64,000 bases of DNA from Dongia_B sp035539215 (GTDB taxonomy: Bacteria; Pseudomonadota; Alphaproteobacteria; Dongiales; Dongiaceae), in NCBI GenBank assembly GCA_035539215.1, contig DATLIX010000133.1:1-64000 (forward strand), in the 5' to 3' direction. The notes under the pieces were generated by a model. That model did not search any database. It saw only the letters and a program-made list of their open reading frames with translations, and had not been told where the DNA came from. Positions 52,190-60,032 of the stretch are shown one piece after another (within the stretch, counting starts at the first letter, position 1; each line of letters opens with the position of its first letter). A program made the translations under genes and the position numbers.

Positions 52190-54192
52190 CATGACCAGAT
52201 CGCCAATATCAGCAGGAGCGACACAAGCGCCAGAAAGACCAGGCCGAGATAGCGCCTGATCGTCAGGAACTGGAAATAATTGAGGCGGTCGGCCAGGAAA
52301 TTCACGGCACGCGCAAGCGGGACATAGATGCCATCCCAGACCAGATCCCGAAGCGTCACGCTGAATCGGGCCGGCCCCTGATCGCCCGGTGGCGGCATAT
52401 ATATGGTCTCGCGCGCGCGAAACACCGTCGTGCCGAAAACCCGGCGGATGGGCTGGGCGAAGCTGCTGGCGGAGTATTGCGTCGCAGGGCCGGCGTCGGC
52501 AAAGCCGCAGCCCCATGCCGGCGAGCGGCGGACGGCGCGCGACGCCAGCCGGTGAATTGCCAGAACGGCCAGCGATGTCGATACCGCGATAAACAGGAAC
52601 ACCAGAAGCCCGTTATAGGAACTGCGGCTTTCAGCGATGGGGACGATGGAGAGCCAGGCGACGGACAATTGATGCGGCATCTGGCCGCCGACGAGCGATT
52701 GGACAACGGGTCCGAGACGATCGATGAAAAAGCCCGGCAGAACGCCGGTAACCAGACAAAGAACCGCCAGGGCCGCCATGCCGGCTATGGAGAAACGGTC
52801 GACTTCCTGTGCCTCTGCCGCCGCGCTGGACCTGGGGCGTCCGAGAAAGACGATGCCGAAAGCGCGCACGAAGCAACTGCCCGCAAGGGCCGCCGCCAGG
52901 GCCAGCAACGCGCCGACCGCCGGGATGATGAGTTTCAGGCCCCATTGGGGAATCTGGGGGCTCAGCAGAACGGCCTGGAAGGTGAGCCATTCGGAGACAA
53001 AGCCGTTGAGCGGCGGCAATGCCGAGATGGCCGCCGCCCCTACCAGGAAGGTAAAGCTGGTTGCCGGCATCCGATGGATCAAGCCGCCCAGCTGTTCGAT
53101 ATCGCGCAGGCCGGTCGATGTCAGGACGGCGCCGGCGCCGAAGAACAGCAGGTTCTTGAACAGCATATGGTTCAGGACATGCAGTAGGGCGGCTGTCAGG
53201 GCGAGAGCGGCCGCCCAGTTCATATCGTTCGCGCGAAAGGCCAGGGCGAGCCCAAGGCCGATGAAGATAATGCCGACATTCTCCACCGTGCTGTAGGCCA
53301 GCAGCCGCTTGAGATCCTGCTGCATCAGCGCATAGAGGACGCCCAGTACCGCGGTGATGCCGCCAAGGGCGAGCACGATGATGCTCCACCACCATTCAGG
53401 CGTTCCCAGGAGATCGAAGACGATGCGCAGGAAGCCGTAGATGGCCACCTTCGTCATGACCCCGCTCATCAACCCCGAAACGTGGCTCGGCGCAGCGGGA
53501 TGAGCAAGCGGCAGCCAGACGTGCAGCGGTACGAGACCCGCCTTGGAGCCGGTACCGATGAGCGTGAGGATGAGGATCGCCGCGGCCAGGTAGGGGGTCG
53601 GATGGCTGGCGCGTATCGCCGAGAAAGCATATCCGCCGTCGGTCCCGGCAAGCAGGCCAAAGGCCAATAACAGGCATAACGTACCGAAGCTCGCCATCAC
53701 GAGATAGATATACCCGGCGCGTATATTGGCCTGCTCATGCTGATGGGAAACGACGAGCGCCCAGGAGGCCAGGGACATGAACTCCCAGGCCAGCAGAAAC
53801 GTAAATGCGTCATCCGCCATGACGACGAGATTCATGCCGGCAAGGAAGGCCGCATAGAAAGGCAGGACGCGATGCGGCGCTGCCTCGTGCTGGCCGTAAC
53901 CGAGGGCATAGAGACTGGCCACGATGCCGCCAAGATTGATGACGATCAGGAAGAATGCCGAAAGAGCATCAATACGGAGGTGGGCACCGATCCAAGGAAG
54001 CCCCAAGGGAAGCGTGATTTCCCAGGGATTGGCAGCCAGCTGGACACAGGCCGTCGCTACGGCAATGCTTGAGATGACCAGCGCGGCGCCGTAGACGAAG
54101 CGTGACGCCGCCACGGATCTTGCCAAGACCACGGCAAGAACGGCGATAATCAGAAACGCGGCCACACAATCCAAAGCAATGACGGGCGGCAT
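52189..54192 (-). CDS. hyfB: Antiporter-like membrane subunit (HyfB/NuoL type)
   Basis: A 667-aa membrane protein with about 16 segments. The antiporter core shows GTGSKAGLVPLHVWLPLAHP and HVSGLMSGVMTKVAIYGF, and HMLFKNLLFFGAG follows. It is the first structural gene of the complex. The ATG at 54192 follows GAGG and lies 11 nt after the XRE regulator gene, so the regulator and the complex share a transcript. Confidence 0.89.
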   Translation of the reverse strand: MPPVIALDCVAAFLIIAVLAVVLARSVAASRFVYGAALVISSIAVATACVQLAANPWEITLPLGLPWIGAHLRIDALSAFFLIVINLGGIVASLYALGYGQHEAAPHRVLPFYAAFLAGMNLVVMADDAFTFLLAWEFMSLASWALVVSHQHEQANIRAGYIYLVMASFGTLCLLLAFGLLAGTDGGYAFSAIRASHPTPYLAAAILILTLIGTGSKAGLVPLHVWLPLAHPAAPSHVSGLMSGVMTKVAIYGFLRIVFDLLGTPEWWWSIIVLALGGITAVLGVLYALMQQDLKRLLAYSTVENVGIIFIGLGLALAFRANDMNWAAALALTAALLHVLNHMLFKNLLFFGAGAVLTSTGLRDIEQLGGLIHRMPATSFTFLVGAAAISALPPLNGFVSEWLTFQAVLLSPQIPQWGLKLIIPAVGALLALAAALAGSCFVRAFGIVFLGRPRSSAAAEAQEVDRFSIAGMAALAVLCLVTGVLPGFFIDRLGPVVQSLVGGQMPHQLSVAWLSIVPIAESRSSYNGLLVFLFIAVSTSLAVLAIHRLASRAVRRSPAWGCGFADAGPATQYSASSFAQPIRRVFGTTVFRARETIYMPPPGDQGPARFSVTLRDLVWDGIYVPLARAVNFLADRLNYFQFLTIRRYLGLVFLALVSLLLILAIWS

Positions 54193-54203
54193 GATACCTC
54201 GCC

Positions 54204-54512
54204 TTACGCGACCCTCGCCGGGGCAGATTTCGCATTCTTGCCGCGAAACGGCTTGCCGTTCGCCGCGCGTTCCTTCAGCCGCACGCCTCGCCCGCCCGCT
54301 TGGCTGGGCGCACCCTCGCCGATCAGCTCGATGCCCGATGCCTCGAGAGCACTCACCAGTTTCATGAGAGAATCGACCGTTCCCCGAACGACACCTTCGC
54401 TGGCCTCCATCCGCTGAATGGTCGGCACCGAAAGATCCGCCAGTTCGGCCAGCTCCCGCTGATCCACCCCGAGAAGGGCGCGTGCCGCCCGCAATTGCGC
54501 CGCCGTTATCAT
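54204..54512 (-). CDS. XRE-type helix-turn-helix regulator of the hyf-like operon
   Basis: A 102-aa DNA-binding protein. Residues 1-60 form the HTH: MITAAQLRAARALLGVDQRELAELADLSVPTIQRME is the typical five-helix pattern (recognition helix near SVPTIQRME). The basic C-terminus (KERAANGKPFRGKNAK) may add DNA contacts. It is the first gene of the operon and probably controls its own promoter, where a 17-bp palindrome lies. The ATG at 54512 fits the HTH start; longer versions add an unrelated N-terminus. Confidence 0.85.
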   Translation of the reverse strand: MITAAQLRAARALLGVDQRELAELADLSVPTIQRMEASEGVVRGTVDSLMKLVSALEASGIELIGEGAPSQAGGRGVRLKERAANGKPFRGKNAKSAPARVA

Positions 54513-54553
54513 GGTATTTCCATCGGTTAGAACATTCTGTATATCTATGGTAA

Positions 54554-54582
54554 AATTTAACACCGTGATATAACCTGTTCAA
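54554..54582 (-). promoter_or_regulatory. Predicted promoter of the XRE-hyf operon
   Basis: Minus-strand TTGAAC (54577-54582) and TAAATT (54554-54559) are 17 nt apart in an AT-rich stretch. Each box matches the consensus at four of six bases. The palindrome in the next entry lies 10 bp upstream of the -35. Confidence 0.5.
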
Positions 54583-54592
54583 GCATCTTAGT

Positions 54593-54609
54593 TGATGTTT
54601 TAAACATCA
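54593..54609. promoter_or_regulatory. Perfect 17-bp palindrome, candidate XRE operator
   Basis: TGATGTTTTAAACATCA is a perfect inverted repeat (8-1-8) between the divergent XRE-hyf operon and the small coiled-coil gene. Its size suits a dimeric HTH protein, and the XRE regulator encoded next to it is the obvious candidate. Confidence 0.65.
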
Positions 54610-54673
54610 CTTGCAAGAAAATGGGACTTTTCATTTCCCCACGGGTCGTCATTTCTGTGCGGGCGGAGGGCAA

Positions 54674-54958
54674 ATGCAATCGCATGAACTCTATCGAAAA
54701 TACCGGGAAAAGCTTGAAGAACTATCGCGGGCACAGGGCTCCCAGGCGCAGCGGGACGCCGACCTTCTCGCGCTGATGCGACAGTTTGAAACCGAAGCAT
54801 CCAAGCTCGACCTGCGGCGTGCGCGGCAATTATGCGAGGAACTCTGCGAGCAGCTTGAGCACGAGGCGTCCTTCTCCGTGAACCCGCAGCGCCGGGACAT
54901 CATGCTGCGCGCCACCAAGACAATCGGATTGATGCCATTTGCGTCATCATCGAAGTGA
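54674..54958 (+). CDS. Small helical hypothetical protein
   Basis: A 94-aa cytoplasmic protein, rich in Glu, Arg, Leu and Gln, predicted as two or three long helices with a coiled-coil look (YRKYREKLEELSRAQGSQAQ, LDLRRARQLCEELCEQLEHE). No family is recognised. The ATG follows GGAGGG closely. It is divergent from the hyf-like operon across the candidate operator and may be co-regulated. Confidence 0.6.
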   Translation: MQSHELYRKYREKLEELSRAQGSQAQRDADLLALMRQFETEASKLDLRRARQLCEELCEQLEHEASFSVNPQRRDIMLRATKTIGLMPFASSSK

Positions 54959-55011
54959 CGGTGTGTCACTGATTTGCCCAGCCGCGCATATTTTTAACTG
55001 CGAAACACTCG

Positions 55012-55758
55012 ATGATCACGCTTGCCAGGCGACAGACGGAATTCGGGGACGCGAGGGTGGTGAAAAGCCGCAGCACCGGGGCCGTTTTCTATTATCATGG
55101 GAACAGTTGCCAGAGCGAAGCCGACCACCACGGCATCAGCCTGGCACCTTATATTCATGCGATCTACGATCTGTTGGTTCAGCACCAGGCTCAACGCATC
55201 CTGATGATCGGATGTGGTGGCGGAACACTCGGCACCATGCTGGCGCGGTCCGGAAGATCGGTGGTCATCGTCGACGACGATCCGCATGCCATTACCATTG
55301 CAAAACGCTACTTTGCCCTCCCCTTTGAAGTGACCTGCCATGTTGAAGACGGCCTGGCATTCCTGGAACAGAATAGAAAGCCGTTCGACGCCATCGTCGT
55401 AGATGCCTTCATCGAAGACCGGATTCCCGATCATTTATGCTCGGGGGCCTTTTTCCGGGCCGCAACGCGATCGCTTGCGGCTGGCGGCGCGATCCTTGTA
55501 AACACGCTCGCGGAGCATGATTTCGACTTTCGCGCCGACCAGATTGCGGTTCGCCTCAGTGGGATCGGCTTCAACACTCTGGTGCTCGATACGACCGGAT
55601 TGCCGAAGCGGAACGCGATCGTTGTTGCGAGCAGCGCCCGGCATCTCGCCTTGCCGCTGGTCCACTTCACGCCCGCGGTGGAAGCGGCGGAAATGCAGCA
55701 CGACCTAAAGCGCATGAAATTCCGGAAGCCGCGAACGAACCGGCCGACCGTCGACTAG
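55012..55758 (+). CDS. Spermidine synthase-like methyltransferase-fold protein
   Basis: A 248-aa protein with a Rossmann fold of the SpeE type. The nucleotide-binding motif is ILMIGCGGGTLGTML, the acidic loop is VVIVDDDPHAI, and VVDAFIEDRIPDHL matches the segment after the polyamine-site Asp. The usual substrate-gate residues are not all evident, so the enzyme may not make spermidine. Many such solitary homologues have unknown roles. Confidence 0.75.
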   Translation: MITLARRQTEFGDARVVKSRSTGAVFYYHGNSCQSEADHHGISLAPYIHAIYDLLVQHQAQRILMIGCGGGTLGTMLARSGRSVVIVDDDPHAITIAKRYFALPFEVTCHVEDGLAFLEQNRKPFDAIVVDAFIEDRIPDHLCSGAFFRAATRSLAAGGAILVNTLAEHDFDFRADQIAVRLSGIGFNTLVLDTTGLPKRNAIVVASSARHLALPLVHFTPAVEAAEMQHDLKRMKFRKPRTNRPTVD

Positions 55759-55766
55759 AGTCGGAC

Positions 55767-55805
55767 CGCTTTACAAGGAATCGCTTTACCATTCCGTGTA
55801 AAGCG
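55767..55805. repeat. Inverted repeat 1
   Basis: CGCTTTACAAGGAAT (55767-55781) pairs with ATTCCGTGTAAAGCG (55791-55805), 14 of 15 positions, around a 9-nt loop. It starts 8 nt after the spermidine synthase-like stop and may serve as a transcription terminator or be a dispersed palindromic unit. Confidence 0.7.
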
Positions 55806-55846
55806 TGAATCCGCCTCTCTTCAATAAGATAGAGGGCGACGCACGC

Positions 55847-55878
55847 TTTAAGTGGAGGCCTATCCGCTGCCACTTAAA
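55847..55878. repeat. Inverted repeat 2
   Basis: TTTAAGTGG (55847-55855) pairs perfectly with CCACTTAAA (55870-55878) around a 14-nt loop. The preceding CGCTTTA echoes the arm of inverted repeat 1, which suggests that the pieces belong to one composite element. Confidence 0.6.
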
Positions 55879-55880
55879 AC

Positions 55881-55906
55881 GATCGCGCTCTAGCGCAATC
55901 TTTCTT
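55881..55906 (+). terminator. Terminator-like hairpin with T-rich tail
   Basis: GATCGCGCT (55881-55889) pairs with AGCGCAATC (55892-55900), 8 of 9 positions, followed by TTTCTT. Of the hairpins in this spacer it is the most like an intrinsic terminator for the spermidine synthase-like gene, although the loop is very short. Confidence 0.5.
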
Positions 55907-56149
55907 CGTGGCAGCACTCGAAATCTGGACAAAATCGCAGCGTTGATTTCACGGCTTTTGTGGAAAAATAACTAAAAAAAGATTGTTCAGGCCCATTTTT
56001 TCCTCAAGCATTTTTTGGCCAGAGACCATCGCAGCTAATTAATTCAGTGTCGGAGGTATAATGCAGAGATTATCTGCGGTATCCTGAAAAACGAACCTGA
56101 CAAGATCTGCCAGCGATACGCTGAGCAGGACCACGCGGAAGAACCGCAA

Positions 56150-56982
56150 ATGGCGGATATCCTGATGTTTGAGCTTGGTACATATTATTCCTTTGAGGAT
56201 CTCAATGACGCAATAGTAGACGAGATGCATCGCCTCAAGAACGGAGGCCATCCTGCGAATGTTCTCGATGTCGGTTGCGGCCGCGCACGCCTGGGACAAG
56301 AGATCGAGCGTCTGGGGTTTGCCGTGACGGGCCTTGAGAGCGACGCCATCGCCTGCAGAAAAGCCAGAACACGGATAAGCGAAGTGATCGAGATCGATCT
56401 TCGCCGAGACGAATTAGTCGATCGCGCCCTTGCGGGGCGCAAATTCGACTGCTTGTTGTTCGCAGACGTGCTGGAGCATATTTCTGATCCCCTTTCCGTT
56501 TTACGCCGATACCGGCAATTCCTAGCGGATGGCGGTAAGCTGGTCGTATCTTTGCCGAACGTTGCCGTCTGGGATAATCGGCTAAAGCTCCTCGCCGGAT
56601 CCTTCAACTATAGGGACAGCGGCGTCATGGATCGTACTCACCTTCGCTTTTCACCTTCCGCACCGCCAGAATCCTCTTGCGTGAGGCAGGGTTTACCGTT
56701 GTGCGGACAACATTGGAGCCGGGCCTGATCAGAGCCTTTTTGCCACTGATAAAAAGACTAATGGCACGCGACGGAGGACCTGAAAATACCAACAATCCAG
56801 GGCTTATCCTGGAATCGAGGCTGTACAAGATTTATCGCCGCTATCTATATCCGCTGGAATATGGGGTCTGCGTCTTGGCCAAGGGTTTGTTCGCCTTTCG
56901 CATCGTTCTCATCGCCGAACCGACGAACGCGCCGGGCAGAGCTTACCGCAGCCCGCCAATTCCGAGCTCTCACGGGAAGTAG
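56150..56982 (+). pseudogene. SAM-dependent methyltransferase, frameshifted
   Basis: A class I methyltransferase gene broken by a single-base shift. The first frame carries motif I VLDVGCGRARLG, DCLLFADVLEHISDP and VSLPNVAVWDNRLKLL, then MDRTHLRF. The natural continuation, RILLREAGFTVVRTTLEPG, is found in another frame from about 56660 to the stop at 56982. Inserting one T into the run of four at 56648-56651 would restore MDRTHLRFFTF and join the halves into about 277 aa. The shift is either a real mutation or a sequencing error in a homopolymer. The intact product would act on a small metabolite or surface sugar. Confidence 0.82.
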
Positions 56983-57001
56983 CATCATCATCATCATCAG
57001 C

Positions 57002-57739
57002 TCAGCCCTGCCCAGAGCGCTTCTCCGCGACCCTCCCTGCAATATAGGCTTCAAAATCACGTAACCCGCTCACCGTTCCGATCTCATAAAATCGCTCGTC
57101 AACCTCATATCCGGCCAGGCGGCCTTCTATACTGAGGCGATTACACAGGACAGCTAAGTCGGCCCCCTCCCCGGGTCGAATTCCCTCTTCGATCAATTGC
57201 TTTCGAAGGACGAGTAGTCCGTAATCAATCCATTCCATGCCGATAGCCGCGGCATCGGCGCGGCTCTTCTCGTATAGTTCCACCTTGCCGTTTCGATAAA
57301 CGACGTTACTCGCGTCCCATTTTCCATTATTTCGGAAGACGGTCATTAAAGCGCTGGGTCGGGACGCTTCAGCTGCGGCCCAGACCGCAGGGAACGAGGT
57401 AGTCAGGTAGGAATCTCCAAAGGTCACGAAAAACTTTTCCGCCAACGCTCCCTGGTCGAGCGCTAGCCGCAACGCTCCGCCGGTACCGAGCAGTGCTGCT
57501 CCTTCATCCACATAGTCGACTGTCAGGCCGAAGCGGCTTCCATCACCAACATGATCGCGAATGAGGCTCCCGAGATGACCAATGCAATAGGTGACATGTC
57601 GGATCGACTGCCGCGCAAGGAGCTCTAGATGATGGTCAGCGAACGGCCTGCCAGCGGCATTCACGAGATTTTTGGGAACGGCTCGCGTAAGTTGGCCCAG
57701 TCGCGTCCCAAGACCTCCCGCGAGGACCACACATTGCAT
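57002..57739 (-). CDS. hddC: Sugar-1-phosphate nucleotidyltransferase (HddC-like)
   Basis: A 245-aa nucleotidyltransferase. The NTP site is VLAGGLGTRLGQLT with the activating Lys in VPKNLV. ALLGTGGALRLAL and FVTFGDSYL complete the sugar-1-P site. Close neighbours encode heptose enzymes, so it likely makes GDP-D-glycero-alpha-D-manno-heptose from the 1-phosphate. Another sugar or NTP cannot be excluded. The ATG at 57739 lies 4 nt after the kinase gene; longer forms would run into it. Last gene of the operon. Confidence 0.8.
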   Translation of the reverse strand: MQCVVLAGGLGTRLGQLTRAVPKNLVNAAGRPFADHHLELLARQSIRHVTYCIGHLGSLIRDHVGDGSRFGLTVDYVDEGAALLGTGGALRLALDQGALAEKFFVTFGDSYLTTSFPAVWAAAEASRPSALMTVFRNNGKWDASNVVYRNGKVELYEKSRADAAAIGMEWIDYGLLVLRKQLIEEGIRPGEGADLAVLCNRLSIEGRLAGYEVDERFYEIGTVSGLRDFEAYIAGRVAEKRSGQG

Positions 57740-57743
57740 CGGA

Positions 57744-58724
57744 TCAGTCCCGAACCATGACGATCGACCCGTCATAGTCAAAAGCAAAATCCATTTCTTC
57801 CAGACCGATTTCAGCCATCGCGCGGCGCAGCTTGGCCCTCTCATGGGTATAAAAAAGAAGAAACCCGCCGCCGCCGGCACCGACCAGCTTTCCGCCTAAT
57901 GCGCCGTTTCTCATGGCATGATCATAGCTCTCATTTATGTGTCCATTCGACATGCCTGGCGAGCGCCCCCGCTTATGGAGCCAATGCTCATGCATCATCC
58001 CGGCAAAGGCATCAATATCGCCCGCTTCCAAGGCTGCTTTGATGCGAAGGCCAAGAGCCTTGATGAAGTGCAGGTTTTCGATCATCGCCGAATCGCCGCT
58101 CTCCGATCGCCTTTTCTGATCCGCGAGAAGACCGGAAGCACTTCGACTTTGACCGGTGAAGAAAAGCATCAACCCTTCGCACAGTTCGCGCGAGGCGGAA
58201 TCAGAAAGTTCCAATGGCCTGATCGTCACCTCGCCGTCTGAATGGTATTCCTGGCAGATGATCCCGCCGTAAGCCGCAATATGCTGGTCCTGCTTGCCGA
58301 CCGGCTCGCCAAGAAGTCCCATGTCGATGGAAACAGCTTCCTTCGCGAGTCCGGCCGGATCAATGGGCTGGCGTTTGTAAGCATGGAGCGCGTGCAGAAG
58401 ACCGACGAGGAATGCTCCTGAAGAACCGAGCCCTGTTCCGGCCGGCACATCCGCAATACTGGATATATCGATTCGAGGTTCCACACCGTGCTGTCGAAGA
58501 GCCTCGCGAAACAGCGGATGACGGATTTCATCCAATGTATGAGCCAGCTCCAGCTGCGAATACTTCAAATGGTATCCTGGGTAAAATGACCGGCTGATGG
58601 CGATGTAGACATGCCGGCTAATGGCAGCCGAAATAGCAAATCCGCCAAAGCGTTCGTAATAGGAAGGAAGGTCCGTGCCGCCGCCGCCAATCGACAATCT
58701 CAGAGGGGTACGTGTCACCAGCAT
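57744..58724 (-). CDS. hddA: GHMP kinase, D-glycero-alpha-D-manno-heptose 7-phosphate kinase-like (HddA)
   Basis: A 326-aa GHMP-superfamily sugar kinase. Motif 1 is TPLRLSIGGGGTDLPSYY, the ATP loop is GTGLGSSGAFLVGL, and the C-terminal motif is GALGGKLVGAGGGGFLLFY. It would phosphorylate heptose 7-phosphate at C1. It is encoded with a GmhA-like isomerase, a GmhB-like phosphatase and an HddC-like transferase, the exact four steps of GDP-heptose synthesis. Confidence 0.87.
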   Translation of the reverse strand: MLVTRTPLRLSIGGGGTDLPSYYERFGGFAISAAISRHVYIAISRSFYPGYHLKYSQLELAHTLDEIRHPLFREALRQHGVEPRIDISSIADVPAGTGLGSSGAFLVGLLHALHAYKRQPIDPAGLAKEAVSIDMGLLGEPVGKQDQHIAAYGGIICQEYHSDGEVTIRPLELSDSASRELCEGLMLFFTGQSRSASGLLADQKRRSESGDSAMIENLHFIKALGLRIKAALEAGDIDAFAGMMHEHWLHKRGRSPGMSNGHINESYDHAMRNGALGGKLVGAGGGGFLLFYTHERAKLRRAMAEIGLEEMDFAFDYDGSIVMVRD

Positions 58725-58756
58725 TGATACGGCCTTATGTCAGCTTGATCGGCAAA

Positions 58757-59476
58757 TCAGACGGTGAGCGTGAAGCCGGCGGCGACGGCATCGCTGTAGA
58801 ACATCTGAACGGTTTCACGCGAGAAATCATCAAGATCCTTGCCGAACAGCGCCGTCTTCGCAAGCAAGTCATTCGTCACGGTAATGATGTGGCAGCCGAT
58901 GTCATTGGCCTGGATGATGTTGTAGACTTCGCGCGGGCTCGCCCAGATCAATTCGAGCTGAGGTTCGGATTCCATCAGACGCAAGCAAGCGGACATGATC
59001 GGCAATGGATCACGGCCGCTATCGGCAATCCGGCCGGCGAAAACCGAGATGTAGGATGACGGCCCGCCAGCAAGCGCCCCGGCAACTTCCTGCGCCTGCT
59101 GAAGCGTCATCAAAGCCGTTACATTCTGCTTGACACCGGCTGCAGCCAATCGCCGGATCAGGGGGACGGCGCTGCGTCCGCTAGTGTCGGTGACCGGGAT
59201 CTTAACATAAACGTTGTCTCCCCAGCTGGCGATACGCCGCGACTGCGCTTCCATGGCGGCGAAATCGTCGGCAAAGACCTCGAAGGATATTGGCAGATCG
59301 GGTATGGCGCAGATTACGGACCGCGCAAAACCTTCGTAATCCGTGATGCCCGCCTTGCGCATCAACGTGGGATTCGTCGTGAAGCCCTTGATATAGGGCT
59401 TGTCCCGCATCACGCGCATGCCCGCGATGTCGGCACCGTCGGCAAAGATCTTCACGGCCAGATCGGTCAGATCCAT
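58757..59476 (-). CDS. Transaldolase-family protein within the heptose operon
   Basis: A 239-aa TIM-barrel aldolase of the transaldolase/fructose-6-phosphate aldolase group. The Schiff-base Lys is in NVYVKIPVTD, the N-terminus has IKGFTTNPTLMRKAG, and NVTALMTLQQAQ follows. Transaldolase makes sedoheptulose 7-phosphate, the substrate of GmhA, so here it may feed the heptose pathway directly. It is 3 nt from the phosphatase gene, which supports a shared job. Confidence 0.85.
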   Translation of the reverse strand: MDLTDLAVKIFADGADIAGMRVMRDKPYIKGFTTNPTLMRKAGITDYEGFARSVICAIPDLPISFEVFADDFAAMEAQSRRIASWGDNVYVKIPVTDTSGRSAVPLIRRLAAAGVKQNVTALMTLQQAQEVAGALAGGPSSYISVFAGRIADSGRDPLPIMSACLRLMESEPQLELIWASPREVYNIIQANDIGCHIITVTNDLLAKTALFGKDLDDFSRETVQMFYSDAVAAGFTLTV

Positions 59477-59479
59477 CGC

Positions 59480-60031
59480 TCAGAGCCCTTTTCTTGCTAG
59501 ATGGTTGAGTATCCAGGGAGCAGCGTCGGCGAGCGAGGAAAACACTGCGTCCGCCGTCGTTGGTCGGCGTTCAACATAGCCGTGATCGATGAAGACCACC
59601 GTGCAGCCGGCCCGCTGGCCGGCTTCAATATCACGCCACCGATCTCCGACCATGATGCTCGAGTTAAGGCTGACGCCGTACTGCGCGGCGAGGCGATGCA
59701 ATAAGCCGGGCAGCGGTTTGCGGCAATCACATTGATCGGCATCATCATGCCAACATACGGCGATGGCATCGAGATCAAGGACATCCCCGAGCTGACGGTT
59801 TATCTCTTCGACTATAGGCCGGCTCACCAAGCCGCGCGCCACATCCGGCTGGTTCGTTACGCAGAAGAGCAGCAGCCCTGCCCGTTTCAAGCCGCTGCAC
59901 GCTTCGATCACGCCTGGCAGAATTTCCATCTGCTCGGCACTGGCCGGCGGGAACGGACGGCCGTCCTTGATCACGGCGCGGTTGAGGACACCGTCTCGAT
60001 CCAGAAAGACGGCGGCTCTGCCGCCGCTCAT
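59480..60031 (-). CDS. gmhB: HAD-IIIA phosphatase, heptose 1,7-bisphosphate phosphatase-like (GmhB)
   Basis: A 183-aa HAD-IIIA phosphatase. Motif I is VFLDRDGVLNR, CVTNQPDVARG is motif II, the zinc-binding region CWHDDADQCDCRKP has three Cys and one His, and MVGDRWRDIEAGQRAG is motif IV. It removes the C7 phosphate from heptose 1,7-bisphosphate. I chose the ATG at 60031 because it begins just before the conserved FLDRDG as in GmhB and one base after the epimerase stop; the ATG at 60058 would overlap that gene. Neither start has a clear ribosome-binding site. Confidence 0.85.
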   Translation of the reverse strand: MSGGRAAVFLDRDGVLNRAVIKDGRPFPPASAEQMEILPGVIEACSGLKRAGLLLFCVTNQPDVARGLVSRPIVEEINRQLGDVLDLDAIAVCWHDDADQCDCRKPLPGLLHRLAAQYGVSLNSSIMVGDRWRDIEAGQRAGCTVVFIDHGYVERRPTTADAVFSSLADAAPWILNHLARKGL

Positions 60032-60032
60032 A

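Larger units (their letters stand above)
55759..56149. other. Hairpin-rich intergenic region
   Basis: About 390 nt without a supported gene. The first 150 nt hold three successive inverted repeats (separate entries). After about 55910 the sequence turns A/T-rich (runs of A and T near 55965-56010), unlike the flanking genes, and could hold the promoter of the methyltransferase gene. Confidence 0.6.
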
